64,000 nucleotides of DNA. Origin: Pseudooceanicola spongiae (GTDB taxonomy: Bacteria; Pseudomonadota; Alphaproteobacteria; Rhodobacterales; Rhodobacteraceae). This document shows, piece after piece, positions 45,590 through 57,062 of this stretch. The position numbers and the translations under genes were made by a program. The notes below the pieces were generated by a model. That model was not told where the DNA came from. It was given only the letters and a program-made list of their open reading frames with translations, and ran no database searches. The stretch's first letter is position 1; every line of letters starts with the position of its first letter. The stretch is taken from NCBI RefSeq assembly GCF_014899185.1, contig NZ_CP045201.1:2464501-2528500 (forward strand), written 5' to 3'.

Positions 45590-45871
45590 TTACTTCCCGT
45601 TCAGGCGGTCACGCAGCAGCTTGCCGGTCTTGAAGAACGGCACGTGCTTCTCATCAACGTCAACGGCCTCCCCCGTCCGAGGGTTCCGGCCCGTGCGCGA
45701 CTCGCGCTGTTTCACCGAGAATGCGCCAAAGCCGCGCAGTTCGACCCGATGACCACGGGCCATGGCTTCCGTGATTTCTTCGAAAATCGTGTTCACGATA
45801 CGCTCTACATCACGCTGATATAGGTGCGGGTTTTCGTCCGCGATTTTCTGGATCAATTCCGAGCGGATCAT
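45590..45871 (-). CDS. ihfB: integration host factor subunit beta
   Basis: A DNA-bending protein of 93 residues. [16 protein letters not shown] starts the protein. The DNA-intercalating arm [16 protein letters not shown] carries the conserved proline region, and [15 protein letters not shown] ends it. The ATG at 45871 gives the standard length. The stop is one base from the lapA start. Confidence 0.96.
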   Translation of the reverse strand: MIRSELIQKIADENPHLYQRDVERIVNTIFEEITEAMARGHRVELRGFGAFSVKQRESRTGRNPRTGEAVDVDEKHVPFFKTGKLLRDRLNGK

Positions 45872-46208
45872 TGTTTTCTGTCTCCCCAGGCACTGGTCTT
45901 CTAAGGTCACCAATTCACAGGACTATATGGGCTTTGAGTGCTTTCGGGAACAACCTCTCTGTTGCGTGAACGGCGGAATATTCATGATTTTGTCCTTCTG
46001 ACACATTTCCGCCGACCCGAAGAGCGCCTTTTCACCGCGTGAGACGCCGGAAGTCGGTCCAGTGAGCCATCCGCCAAGGAATTGATTCGCAACGCTTTCG
46101 CAGGCGCGGCATTCCAGAGCGCCGCCAGATGGCCCCCTCCAGCATGCAAAACGGCCCCGGATTGCTCCGGGGCCGTCTGCAAGGTCTCAGCCGTTTGAGG
46201 GGCTGTTC
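45872..46208. other. intergenic region between rpsA and ihfB
   Basis: About 340 bases. It holds the rpsA terminator (46151-46176) and, presumably, the promoter of ihfB and the genes after it. No coding frame of quality was seen. Confidence 0.45.
46151..46176 (-). terminator. rho-independent terminator of rpsA
   Basis: A perfect 10-bp stem, ACGGCCCCGG (46151-46160) with CCGGGGCCGT (46167-46176). On the minus strand it is followed by TTTGCAT, a short T-run, about 32 bases after the rpsA stop. Confidence 0.75.
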
Positions 46209-47891
46209 TTACTCGTCGTCGCCTTTCAGCGCCGCACCAAGGATATCGCCAAGCGATGCGCCCGAGGCAGAGGAGCCATACTGTTCGACGGCCTCTTTCT
46301 CTTCTGCAATCTCACGTGCCTTGATCGACAGACCCAGACGACGCGACTTGCTGTCAACGTTGGTCACGCGGACGTCGATCTTGTCACCGACCGAGAAACG
46401 CTCAGGGCGCTGCTCTGCACGGTCACGCGACAGGTCGGAGCGACGGATGAAGGACTTCATGCCTTCAAACTCGACTTCGACGCCGCCATCTTCGATGGCC
46501 GTCACGGCCACGGTGATGATGGCACCACGTTTCACGCCGCCAACGGCCTCAGCGAACTTGTCGCCGCCGACGTTCTTGATGGAGAGCGAGATACGCTCTT
46601 TCTCGATGTCGACTTCCGAAACCATCGCCTGGACCATGTCGCCCTTGCGGTAGTTCTGGATGGCATCTTCGCCGCGCTCGTCCCAGGACAGGTCGGAGAG
46701 GTGAACCATGCCGTCGATGTCGCCGGGCAGACCCACGAACAGACCGAATTCGGTGATGTTCTTGACTTCGCCTTCGACAACAGCGCCCTCGGGGTGGGTC
46801 TCGGAGAAGACTTCCCACGGGTTGCGCATGGTCTGCTTGAGACCGAGCGAAACGCGGCGTTTCGCGCTGTCGATTTCCAGAACCATGACTTCGACTTCTT
46901 GCGAGGTCGACACGATTTTGCCGGGGTGCACGTTCTTCTTGGTCCAGGACATCTCGGAGACGTGGACCAGACCTTCAACACCGGGCTCAAGCTCAACAAA
47001 TGCGCCGTAGTCGGTGATGTTGGTGACACGACCGGTATGTGTCGATTCCATCGGGTACTTGGCGGCAACCAGATCCCACGGATCTTCCTGCAGCTGTTTC
47101 ATGCCGAGAGAGATACGGTGGGTTTCTTTGTTGATCTTGATGACCTGAACCTTGACCGTCTCGCCGATCGCAAGGATCTCGGAGGGGTGGTTCACACGAC
47201 GCCAAGCCATGTCGGTGACGTGCAGCAGGCCGTCCACACCGCCCAGGTCGACGAATGCGCCGTACTCGGTGATGTTTTTGACGACGCCGTCAACAGCCTG
47301 ACCTTCGGTCAGGTTGGCGATGACTTCAGCACGCTGTTCGGCACGCGATTCTTCCAGAATGGCACGACGGGACACAACGATGTTGCCACGACGACGATCC
47401 ATTTTCAGGATCTGGAAGGGCTGCTTCAGACCCATCAGCGGGCCAGCGTCGCGCACGGGGCGGACGTCGACCTGGCTGCCGGGCAGGAACGCAACGGCAC
47501 CGCCGAGGTCGACAGTGAAGCCACCCTTGACGCGGCCGAAGATAGCGCCGTCGACACGTGCGTCGTCGGCATAGGCTTTTTCCAGGCGATCCCAGGCTTC
47601 TTCGCGGCGGGCCATCTCACGCGAGATGACAGCTTCGCCACGGGCGTTTTCAGCCGAGCGCAGGAAGACTTCGACTTCGTCGCCGACAGCGATTTCAGCC
47701 GTTTCACCAGGATTTGCGAATTCTTTAAGGTCGACGCGGCCTTCCATCTTGTAGCCGACGTCGATAATGGCCTGGCCCGCTTCGATCGCGATAACCTTGC
47801 CTTTGACAACCGAACCCTCGTCCGGTGTGTCCATTTCGAAGCTTTCGTTCAGAAGGGCTTCGAACTCCTCCATCGATGTGTTTTGAGCCAT
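46209..47891 (-). CDS. rpsA: 30S ribosomal protein bS1
   Basis: An mRNA-binding ribosomal protein of 560 residues with six S1 (OB-fold) repeats. These are seen as repeated phrases such as GVVKNITEYGAFVDLGGVDGLL, GRVTNITDYGAFVELEPGVEGL and GEVKNITEFGLFVGLPGDIDGM, each followed by a VSEMSW or LSDLSW type end. The length and count are normal. It lies between cmk upstream and ihfB downstream, as in most proteobacteria. Confidence 0.97.
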   Translation of the reverse strand: MAQNTSMEEFEALLNESFEMDTPDEGSVVKGKVIAIEAGQAIIDVGYKMEGRVDLKEFANPGETAEIAVGDEVEVFLRSAENARGEAVISREMARREEAWDRLEKAYADDARVDGAIFGRVKGGFTVDLGGAVAFLPGSQVDVRPVRDAGPLMGLKQPFQILKMDRRRGNIVVSRRAILEESRAEQRAEVIANLTEGQAVDGVVKNITEYGAFVDLGGVDGLLHVTDMAWRRVNHPSEILAIGETVKVQVIKINKETHRISLGMKQLQEDPWDLVAAKYPMESTHTGRVTNITDYGAFVELEPGVEGLVHVSEMSWTKKNVHPGKIVSTSQEVEVMVLEIDSAKRRVSLGLKQTMRNPWEVFSETHPEGAVVEGEVKNITEFGLFVGLPGDIDGMVHLSDLSWDERGEDAIQNYRKGDMVQAMVSEVDIEKERISLSIKNVGGDKFAEAVGGVKRGAIITVAVTAIEDGGVEVEFEGMKSFIRRSDLSRDRAEQRPERFSVGDKIDVRVTNVDSKSRRLGLSIKAREIAEEKEAVEQYGSSASGASLGDILGAALKGDDE

Positions 47892-48241
47892 GTGGTCTCT
47901 GATTTCCTAACGTTTGGTTTTGCTGGCCGAGCGGTTGTCTCCGCCGGTCTTGAAATTTGGTCTCTCGAGCCGCCGCGCGTTAAAGAGCACACAAACAAAC
48001 GGGTGGAATAGAAACAGGGCCGGTAGAATCCCCGACCCGTGCCCGTCTCTTTCATGCGTGGCGTTTGTGCCTTGTCGACGCGGGCGTGATTAGACCTCAT
48101 ACGCCCACAAATCAAGGCCTAAAGGCATCCGGCACGTTGCATCGCCGCTTTAGGTCCTGACGCGGGGCCGCAAAATCGGCCCCCAAAAGCAGCGGGGCGG
48201 GCAGGCATGACACCCACCCGCCCCGAAAGTCTTTGGCCAGA
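47892..48241. other. rpsA leader and upstream intergenic region
   Basis: About 350 bases. The rpsA-proximal half is comparatively rich in T and A and should hold the promoter and leader; S1 commonly represses its own mRNA through such leaders. The far end has the terminator of the nitroreductase gene. No gene was seen. Confidence 0.45.
48194..48224 (-). terminator. probable terminator after the nitroreductase gene
   Basis: GGGGCGGG (48194-48201) pairs with CCCGCCCC (48217-48224) 18 bases after the stop. On the minus strand GCTGCTTTTGGG follows, so the T-run is displaced by a few bases. Confidence 0.6.
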
Positions 48242-48871
48242 TCAGTTGATCTCGGTCAGGAAGTCTTCGTCCGACTTGCGGACTTTCTTCATGTTGACCA
48301 GCCAGTCATTGTCGGCGTCGCGATGGCCCAGAGCCAGCATCACGACCGATTTCAGGCCGTGCCCTTCGAGGCCCAGAATTTCGTCGAACTTGGCAGGCTC
48401 GAAGCCCTCCATCGGGGTGCTGTCGACACCCAGTTCGGCAGCGGCGGCCAGCGCGAAACCAAGCGCGATATAGGCCTGACGCGAGGCGTGCTCGAAGTTC
48501 ACTTCCTGCGTGCGCGGCAGGTACATGTTCTTCAGGTTCTGGTAATAAGCGACCATGCCTTCGTTCGCGCCGCGCTCTTCCTGGACCTGATCCAGCACTG
48601 CATCGATGCGCGCGTCGGAGTAGTTGTCCCACGCTGCGAACACCAGAACATGCGAGCCGTCGGTCAGCTGGCTCTGGCCATAGGAGGCCGCCTTGAGCTG
48701 CTCACGCACTTCGGGGTTTCTCACCACGATCAGTTTGAACGGTTGCACACCGCTGGAGGTCGGCGCCATGCGCACGGCATGAATGATCTTTGCGACGTCC
48801 TCTTCCGAAACCGGCTTGGAGGGGTCCATTTTTTTGGTGGCATAACGCCAGTCGAGCTTTTCGAGGAACAT
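48242..48871 (-). CDS. NAD(P)H-dependent nitroreductase family protein (NfsB-like)
   Basis: A flavoprotein of 209 residues of the nitroreductase superfamily. The FMN-binding arginine pattern is near the start (RYATKKMDPSKPVSEED). It is followed by MAPTSSGVQPFKLIVV, ASRQAYIALGFALAAAAELG, and the C-terminal VVMLALGHRDADND. It probably reduces quinones or nitro compounds with NAD(P)H. The ATG at 48871 is chosen; the in-frame sequence upstream is not conserved-looking. It sits between cmk and rpsA, which are usually adjacent. Confidence 0.88.
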   Translation of the reverse strand: MFLEKLDWRYATKKMDPSKPVSEEDVAKIIHAVRMAPTSSGVQPFKLIVVRNPEVREQLKAASYGQSQLTDGSHVLVFAAWDNYSDARIDAVLDQVQEERGANEGMVAYYQNLKNMYLPRTQEVNFEHASRQAYIALGFALAAAAELGVDSTPMEGFEPAKFDEILGLEGHGLKSVVMLALGHRDADNDWLVNMKKVRKSDEDFLTEIN

Positions 48872-49062
48872 GAGTGTGGTCCTTGGCTGAGGAATTCTAT
48901 GCCCCCGCATATGGCCATGCGCCCCCGGCTTACAACTGACACCCGCAAACCGGCTCCTCTGGGCCGCTTTTCGCAAGCCCTTGAAATCAATTACATCTTA
49001 TGGGCAAGGACATTCGGTTGCGCATAGATGCGCAGCCCCTGCGCGCCAGTACACGTAGGATT

Positions 49063-49671
49063 TCAGCGCCGTGCCGCAGAAATGATCTCGATCGCCTTCG
49101 CAACCGCGTCCTCGATGCTCATCTGCGAGGTGTCCAGCATCACCGCATCCTCTGCCGGCTTCAGCGGCGCCGCCAGCCGTCCCGAATCGCGCACGTCGCG
49201 TTCGCGCAGATCGGCCAGCACGCCCTCGGGGGTCACATCCATGCCGCTGCCCTTCATCTCGCGATAGCGCCGGTCAGCGCGCACATTGTCCGAAGCGGTG
49301 ACGAACAGCTTCACCTGCGCCTCCGGGCAGATCACCGTGCCGATGTCGCGCCCGTCCAGCACCGCGCCGCCCTGACGCTGTGCAAAGGCGCGCTGAAAGG
49401 TGACCAGTGCCGCACGCACCTCGGGGATCGCCGCCACCTGGCTGGCAGCCCGCGCCACGTCACCGGTGCGCAGATCGTCGCGCTTGAGATCCTCGGCGCG
49501 CAGGGCCTCGGCGGCGGCCAGCGGTTTCATCCCGTCCAGCACCTTGGCCCCGGTCGCACGATAGAGCAGCCCGGTGTCCAGATGCGCCAGCCCGAAACGC
49601 TCCGCCACCGCGCGGCTGATCGTGCCCTTGCCAGCGGCTGCCGGCCCATCAATGGCGACTGTAAAGCTCAT
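49063..49671 (-). CDS. cmk: cytidylate kinase
   Basis: A kinase of 202 residues that phosphorylates CMP and dCMP. The P-loop is GPAAAGKGT near residue 8, followed by [12 protein letters not shown], and the CMP-binding [14 protein letters not shown], then DRRYREMK. The ATG at 49671 is chosen because the P-loop follows at the usual distance. It lies just downstream of aroA, as is typical. Confidence 0.95.
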   Translation of the reverse strand: MSFTVAIDGPAAAGKGTISRAVAERFGLAHLDTGLLYRATGAKVLDGMKPLAAAEALRAEDLKRDDLRTGDVARAASQVAAIPEVRAALVTFQRAFAQRQGGAVLDGRDIGTVICPEAQVKLFVTASDNVRADRRYREMKGSGMDVTPEGVLADLRERDVRDSGRLAAPLKPAEDAVMLDTSQMSIEDAVAKAIEIISAARR

Positions 49672-49750
49672 GTTCTGCCCTTCCCTGCGCCCCGCCCCAA
49701 CAGCGGAGGCATTCAGCCTGTCACTAAACAAAGCCGACTTCCAGTCGAGA

Positions 49751-51094
49751 CTAGCGCTCCAGCACCGCCCCGAGTTCCGTCATGAGGCTCTCAAAAATCG
49801 GGAAGGAGGTCAGGATCGGGCCACTGTCATCCACCTGCACGGCATCCTTCGACGCCATCCCGAGGCACAGGAACGACATGGCGATTCGGTGATCCAGATG
49901 AGTCTCGACCGTCGCGCCGCCCTCGACGCCACCTGCGCCACAGCCCTCGACGCTCCACCAGTCCTCGCCGGTCACGACGTTGACACCATTGGCCAGAAGG
50001 CCGGTCGCCATCGCCTCGATCCGGTCGCTTTCCTTGACGCGCAGCTCGCGCACGCCGCGCATCTCAGTAACGCCCGTGGCATTGGCCGCGACAACCGACA
50101 GGATCGGGTATTCGTCGATCATGCTCGCCGCGCGATCCGGCGGCACGACGACGCCCTTCATGTTCGGCGAATACCGCGCCCGCAGATCCGCGACAGGCTC
50201 GCCGCCCTCTTCGCGCGGGTTCTCATAGGTCAGATCCGCCCCCATTTCGCGCAGCGTGGTGAACAGCCCGGCCCGCGTCGGGTTCAGCCCGATATTGGGC
50301 ACCAGCACATCCGATCCGGGCACGATCAGCGCCGCACAGACCGGAAAGGCCGCACTCGAGGGATCGCGCGGCACCGCAATCACCTGCGGCTTCAGCTCCG
50401 GCTGGCCCGTCAGCGTGATCACCCGACCTTCGTTGGTCTGCTCCACCGTGATCTCGGCGCCAAAGCCCGCCAGCATCCGCTCGGTATGATCGCGGGTCGC
50501 TTCCTTCTCGATCACCACGGTCTTGCCCGGTGCATTCAGCCCCGCCAGCAACACCGCCGATTTCACCTGCGCCGAGGGCACCGGCACCACGTAATGCACC
50601 GGCACAGGCTCACGCGCGCCGACGATCGTCATCGGCAGCCGCCCGCCCGAGCGTCCCACCGTCTGCGCGCCAAACAGCGCCAGCGGGTCGGTCACCCGCG
50701 CCATGGGCCGCGCATTCAGGCTGGCATCGCCGGTGAAGGTGACCGTGATCGGACAGGTCGCCATCGCGCCCATGATCAGCCGCACCCCGGTGCCGGAGTT
50801 GCCACAGTCGATCACACCATCGGGCTCGGCAAAACCACCGGTGCCAACGCCCTGCACGCGCCACTCGCCGCCGCCCAGATCCTCGACGACAGCGCCAAAC
50901 GCGCGCATCGCGCGGGCGGTATCCAACACGTCCTGCCCCTCCAGCAACCCCGAGATGCGGGTCTCGCCAATCGCCAGAGCGCCAAGGATCAGCGACCTGT
51001 GGCTGATCGACTTGTCGCCGGGCACATGCGCCTCGCCCGTCAGAGGGCCTGAGGCACGGGCGGTCAGGGGAACGGGGTCTCCATGGGTCGACAT
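49751..51094 (-). CDS. aroA: 3-phosphoshikimate 1-carboxyvinyltransferase (EPSP synthase)
   Basis: A shikimate-pathway enzyme of 447 residues that joins PEP to shikimate 3-phosphate. The binding motifs are [37 protein letters not shown] and [12 protein letters not shown]. The chosen ATG at 51094 has AGGAGC upstream; a start nine codons earlier is possible. The motif after SGTGVR reads LIMGAMA, with alanine in the conserved LxxGLL area, as in class II-like enzymes. Class was not tested. Confidence 0.95.
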   Translation of the reverse strand: MSTHGDPVPLTARASGPLTGEAHVPGDKSISHRSLILGALAIGETRISGLLEGQDVLDTARAMRAFGAVVEDLGGGEWRVQGVGTGGFAEPDGVIDCGNSGTGVRLIMGAMATCPITVTFTGDASLNARPMARVTDPLALFGAQTVGRSGGRLPMTIVGAREPVPVHYVVPVPSAQVKSAVLLAGLNAPGKTVVIEKEATRDHTERMLAGFGAEITVEQTNEGRVITLTGQPELKPQVIAVPRDPSSAAFPVCAALIVPGSDVLVPNIGLNPTRAGLFTTLREMGADLTYENPREEGGEPVADLRARYSPNMKGVVVPPDRAASMIDEYPILSVVAANATGVTEMRGVRELRVKESDRIEAMATGLLANGVNVVTGEDWWSVEGCGAGGVEGGATVETHLDHRIAMSFLCLGMASKDAVQVDDSGPILTSFPIFESLMTELGAVLER

Positions 51095-51179
51095 CGGGCA
51101 GGGCTCCTCGGGACTGGTCAAAGTTCAGCGCCCGCGTGATAGCGCAGCCCCGCCCCTGCGTCACGCCCAAATCCGCCGC

Positions 51180-51845
51180 TCACCAGGGCACCACATCGCC
51201 GCGCCAGTCAAAGAAACCGCCCGTATCCTCGCCACGCAGGCCCTCGATCACCCCCAGCAAATGCCCCGCCGCGTCCTCCGGGCTGACCCGCGGATGCCGC
51301 CCCGCATATTTCGCGGTAAACTCCGTCGCCACAGTCCCGGGATGCAGCGCCACGCAGATCGCACCCGCATGGCTGCGCCCCAGCTCGATCGCCGCGCCAT
51401 GCACGATCTGGTTCACCGCCGCCTTCGCCGCGCGATACGAATACCACCCGCCAAGCCGGTTGTCCCCGATGGATCCGACCCGCGCCGACAGCACCGCCAT
51501 CACCGACCGCCCGTCCCGCGGCAGCAACCGCACCCCATGCTTGATCACCAGCGCCGGCCCGATGCAGTTCAGCGCAAACTGATCCGCCATCGCCCTCGCA
51601 CTCAGCGCATTCAGGCTCTTTTCCGGCACGGCCCCGTCAATCTCCAACGCCCCCGTCGCGCAAAGGATCAGATCGAACCCCGGCTCCAACGCGCCAAGAT
51701 GGGCGGCCACGCTCGCCTCATCCGTCACATCCAGGCCATTGTCCGACCGCGACACCCCGACAACACCGACTCCCCGCGCTTCAAGCGCACGCACGACAGC
51801 GGCGCCGATCCCGCCACTCGCTCCAATGATCAATGCTTTTTTCAT
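51180..51845 (-). CDS. SDR family oxidoreductase (C-factor-like)
   Basis: A short-chain dehydrogenase of 221 residues. The cofactor motif is GASGGIGAAVV near residue 8. The catalytic YRAAK follows WYSYRAAKAAVN near 150, and ARVGSIGDNRLGG resembles the C-factor/YciK-like subgroup. LHPGTVATEF is conserved downstream. The substrate is unknown. The ATG at 51845 is chosen since the Rossmann fold begins there. It diverges from the leuA leader. Confidence 0.88.
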   Translation of the reverse strand: MKKALIIGASGGIGAAVVRALEARGVGVVGVSRSDNGLDVTDEASVAAHLGALEPGFDLILCATGALEIDGAVPEKSLNALSARAMADQFALNCIGPALVIKHGVRLLPRDGRSVMAVLSARVGSIGDNRLGGWYSYRAAKAAVNQIVHGAAIELGRSHAGAICVALHPGTVATEFTAKYAGRHPRVSPEDAAGHLLGVIEGLRGEDTGGFFDWRGDVVPW

Positions 51846-52021
51846 AAATCCACTACGCCCCCGCAGCGCACCCGGATCAAAATCCGCGCGCGCCCACCCC
51901 GTTTCCCTGTTATAAATATCCAATTCCGCCCCCTCCACATCCCCCGACGCCCGCCCTCTTCGCACCTGCAGCGTGTTTTCCGGGTTCCCATCCCGCACCG
52001 CTTTGGGTAAAGACTGCTCCC

Positions 52022-52105
52022 ATGATGACCCAGGCCCATATCCTCACTGCACAGCGCCCCACCGGGGTTCTTCGTGCTGGCCTGCTGCTCCTAATCCGCC
52101 TCTGA
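52022..52105 (+). promoter_or_regulatory. leucine-rich leader peptide upstream of leuA
   Basis: A 27-codon frame begins with two ATG codons and ends LLLLIRL before TGA, so five of its last seven codons are leucine and four are consecutive (CTG CTG CTC CTA). It lies 79 bases before leuA. Ribosome stalling on these codons during leucine shortage would change folding of the downstream hairpin. Leucine attenuation of leuA is known in proteobacteria; this particular leader is read here from sequence. Confidence 0.65.
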
Positions 52106-52137
52106 GCGGTGCCGCATCGGCGCGACTCGCTCAGGGG
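52099..52137 (+). promoter_or_regulatory. hairpin at the end of the leu leader (attenuator element)
   Basis: CCTCTGAGCG (52099-52108) pairs with CGCTCAGGGG (52128-52137), with one G-U pair, enclosing a smaller GCCG/CGGC helix. The left arm covers the leader stop codon, so a translating ribosome blocks it. No T-run follows directly, so it may not be a simple terminator. It may be an alternative structure or affect leuA translation. Confidence 0.5.
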
Positions 52138-52184
52138 GACAGCCTTTCGCGCCACGGCTTCAGGAGATTAGAAAGAGACATCCA

Positions 52185-53771
52185 ATGACCAAGACACATC
52201 CCATCCCCCCCGCAAAACAAGACCGCGTCGTCATCTTCGACACCACGCTGCGCGACGGCGAGCAGAGCCCCGGCGCGACCATGTCGCACGAGGAAAAGCT
52301 CGAAATCGCCGCCATGCTCGATGAGATGGGCGTCGACATCATCGAAGCGGGCTTCCCGATCGCGTCCGAAGGCGACTTCAACGCCGTCGCCGAAATCTCG
52401 AAACGCTCGAAGAACTCGGTGATCTGCGGCCTCAGCCGCGCCAACTTCAAAGACATTGATCGTTGCTGGGAGGCCGTGAAACACGCCGCCAAACCCCGCA
52501 TCCACACCTTCATCGGCACCTCGCCGCTGCACCGCGCGATTCCCAACCTCGACATGGACCAGATGGCCGAGCGGATCCACGACACCGTGACCCACGCCCG
52601 CAACCTCTGCGCCGATGTGCAATGGTCGCCGATGGACGCCACCCGGACCGAACATGACTACCTCTGCCGCACGGTCGAGATCGCCATCAAGGCCGGGGCC
52701 ACCACGATCAACATCCCCGATACCGTCGGCTACACCGCGCCCCGCGAATCCGCAGCGCTGATCCGCATGCTGCTCGAACGCGTCCCCGGCGCGGACGAGA
52801 TCATCTTCGCCACCCACTGCCACAACGACCTCGGCATGGCGACGGCGAACTCCCTCGCCGCGGTCGAAGCCGGTGCGCGTCAGATCGAATGCACCATCAA
52901 CGGCCTCGGCGAACGTGCCGGCAACACCGCGCTGGAAGAGGTCGTCATGGCCCTCAAGGTGCGCAACGACATCATGCCCTACACCACCGGCGTCGACACC
53001 ACCAAGATCATGAACATCTCGCGCCGCGTTGCCGCCGTCTCGGGCTTCCCGGTGCAGTTCAACAAGGCCATCGTCGGCAAGAACGCCTTCGCGCATGAAA
53101 GCGGCATCCACCAGGACGGCATGCTCAAGAACGCCGAAACGTTCGAGATCATGCGCCCCGAGGATGTCGGCCTCGCCGCCACCTCTCTCGTCATGGGCAA
53201 GCACTCGGGCCGCGCCGCGCTGCGTTCCAAGCTGCGTGACCTCGGGGTCGAGATGGCCGACAACCAGCTGGCCGACGTCTTCGTGCGCTTCAAGGAACTC
53301 GCCGATCGCAAGAAAGAGGTCTATGACGACGACCTCCTCGCGCTTGTGCGCGTCACCGAAGATGCCACCCCGGACTTCCTGATCCTCAAGGATCTGCGCG
53401 TCGTCTGCGGCACCGGTGGTCAGTCCGCCGATATGGTGATGACCGTGGAGGGCGTCGAGAAGACCGCCTCCACCACCGGCGACGGCCCCGTCGATGCGGC
53501 CTTCAACGCCGTAAAGCAGATCTTCCCGCACGAGGCCCGGCTTGAGCTGTATCAGGTCTCTGCCGTGACCGAGGGCACCGATGCACAGGCCACCGTTTCG
53601 GTGCGCCTGAACGAGGCGGGGCGTATCGTCACCGGCTCCAACGCCGACACCGATACGGTCGTCGCCAGCGTGAAGGCCTATATCCACGCCCTCAACCGCC
53701 TGCTCGTGCGGCGCGGCAAGGTCGGCGCCGGTGCCGACGCGCGTGAGATCAACTACAAAGACGCCGGCTGA
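52185..53771 (+). CDS. leuA: 2-isopropylmalate synthase
   Basis: An enzyme of 528 residues that condenses acetyl-CoA with 2-ketoisovalerate, the first step specific to leucine. The N-terminal HMGL-like barrel has DTTLRDGEQSPGATM near residue 14, the metal-binding HCHNDLGMATAN near 206, and NGLGERAGNTALEEV near 243. The C-terminal LeuA dimerisation domain (about 390-520) is where leucine inhibits. The leader peptide upstream adds transcriptional or translational control. Confidence 0.96.
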   Translation: MTKTHPIPPAKQDRVVIFDTTLRDGEQSPGATMSHEEKLEIAAMLDEMGVDIIEAGFPIASEGDFNAVAEISKRSKNSVICGLSRANFKDIDRCWEAVKHAAKPRIHTFIGTSPLHRAIPNLDMDQMAERIHDTVTHARNLCADVQWSPMDATRTEHDYLCRTVEIAIKAGATTINIPDTVGYTAPRESAALIRMLLERVPGADEIIFATHCHNDLGMATANSLAAVEAGARQIECTINGLGERAGNTALEEVVMALKVRNDIMPYTTGVDTTKIMNISRRVAAVSGFPVQFNKAIVGKNAFAHESGIHQDGMLKNAETFEIMRPEDVGLAATSLVMGKHSGRAALRSKLRDLGVEMADNQLADVFVRFKELADRKKEVYDDDLLALVRVTEDATPDFLILKDLRVVCGTGGQSADMVMTVEGVEKTASTTGDGPVDAAFNAVKQIFPHEARLELYQVSAVTEGTDAQATVSVRLNEAGRIVTGSNADTDTVVASVKAYIHALNRLLVRRGKVGAGADAREINYKDAG

Positions 53772-53800
53772 TCCCAGGCCCGTCCCGCTGAAATGACGAA

Positions 53801-53828
53801 AGGCCCGGAACATTTTCCGGGCCTTTTT
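53801..53828 (+). terminator. rho-independent terminator of leuA
   Basis: A perfect 9-bp stem, AGGCCCGGA (53801-53809) with TCCGGGCCT (53816-53824), is followed by TTTT. It lies 29 bases after the leuA stop. Confidence 0.9.
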
Positions 53829-53856
53829 CATGTCTCCAGACGATCAGGGTCTCCGG

Positions 53857-54825
53857 TCAGTGCTCGGCCTCTTCCTTGCCGCCACCGAACAGCCCCATCA
53901 CCGGCGTCACCACCATCAGCAGCACCGCACCCAAGGCCAGACCGACAACACCGTCCAGCGCCGCCGTCACGATCCATTCGACCGCAGCGACCAGCGCCTC
54001 AGGCACCATCGCCCCCGCCGAAACGGCGGCATGATGAATGACCTCCTGCGGCAGGTGCCAGCCCAGCTCATGCAGCCCGTGCACGATGATATTGCCGCCA
54101 ACCCAGATCATCGCCGCCGTCCCGACCACGACCAAAATCTCCAGAAACACCGGCATGGCCCGCACGATGAAGTGCCCCAGCCAGCGTGTCAGGCCAAGCC
54201 GGCCTTTCTGCGCCATCGCCAGCCCGACGTCATCGGCCTTCACGATCACGCCGACCGCGCCGTAAACCACGAAGGTGATCAGCACACCGGCCACCGCCAT
54301 GGCGGCGGCCTCCATCCAGATGTTCATGTCCTGCGGCATGGCCGACAGGGTGATGGTCATGATCTCGGCGGACAGGATGAAGTCGGTCTTGATCGCGCCC
54401 TTCACCTTCTTTTGCTCAAGGTGCGGGTCGGCCTTCTTCTTCTCGACCAGCTCGGCGCCCTCGTGATGGGCGGGCGACACCGCGTGCCAGACCTTCTCGG
54501 CCCCCTCGTAGGTCAGATAGGCGCCCCCGACCATCAGCAGCGGCGACACCGCCCAAGGCGCAAAGTTCGCCAGCAACAGCGCGATCGGCAGCAACAGCAC
54601 CAGCTTGTTGAACAGCGACCCCCGCGCGATTTTCCAGACGATGGGCAGCTCACGCTCGGCCGAAAAGCCCTGCACGTATTTCGGCGACACGGCGGCGTCA
54701 TCAATCAGCGCCCCCGCAGCCTTGGAGGAGGCCTTGACCGCCTGCCCGATCACATCATCGACCGAGGCCGCCGCCACCTTGGCAATCGCCGCCACGTCAT
54801 CGAGAAGTGCGAGTAATCCGCTCAT
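53857..54825 (-). CDS. DUF808 family inner-membrane protein
   Basis: A membrane protein of 322 residues like E. coli YedI. It begins SGLLALLDDVAAIAKVAAASVDD, has the conserved DDAAVSPKYVQGFSAEREL near residue 40 and FILSAEIMTITLSAM near 150, and contains about six to eight helices. The role is unknown; a transport function is often suggested. It converges with leuA. Confidence 0.9.
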   Translation of the reverse strand: MSGLLALLDDVAAIAKVAAASVDDVIGQAVKASSKAAGALIDDAAVSPKYVQGFSAERELPIVWKIARGSLFNKLVLLLPIALLLANFAPWAVSPLLMVGGAYLTYEGAEKVWHAVSPAHHEGAELVEKKKADPHLEQKKVKGAIKTDFILSAEIMTITLSAMPQDMNIWMEAAAMAVAGVLITFVVYGAVGVIVKADDVGLAMAQKGRLGLTRWLGHFIVRAMPVFLEILVVVGTAAMIWVGGNIIVHGLHELGWHLPQEVIHHAAVSAGAMVPEALVAAVEWIVTAALDGVVGLALGAVLLMVVTPVMGLFGGGKEEAEH

Positions 54826-54961
54826 AACCGTCCTCTGTCCATCTTTTCAGGTCCCGATATTTTCAGGGTCCCATATTTTCAGGGCCAGAGCATCGCTCCG
54901 GCCCAGTCCTGATCAAGGATAGCGCGCGCCGCCCCGGTTGCCAGTTCGCCGCGCCGCTTGT

Positions 54962-56962
<2,001 letters not shown>

Positions 56963-57062
56963 GACTCACAGGCTGGCGTCATACCGCACTGCGGGGTCCC
57001 GACGCGGGGCCTCGCGGGAAGTTTTCTGACCGTTTGACTGACGGAGTCACCGACGGGGACGC

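Noticed and set aside
52131-53831. Long open frame opposite leuA
   Set aside because: Repetitive Gly/Asp/Val/His composition with no motif; leuA on the other strand is unambiguous.
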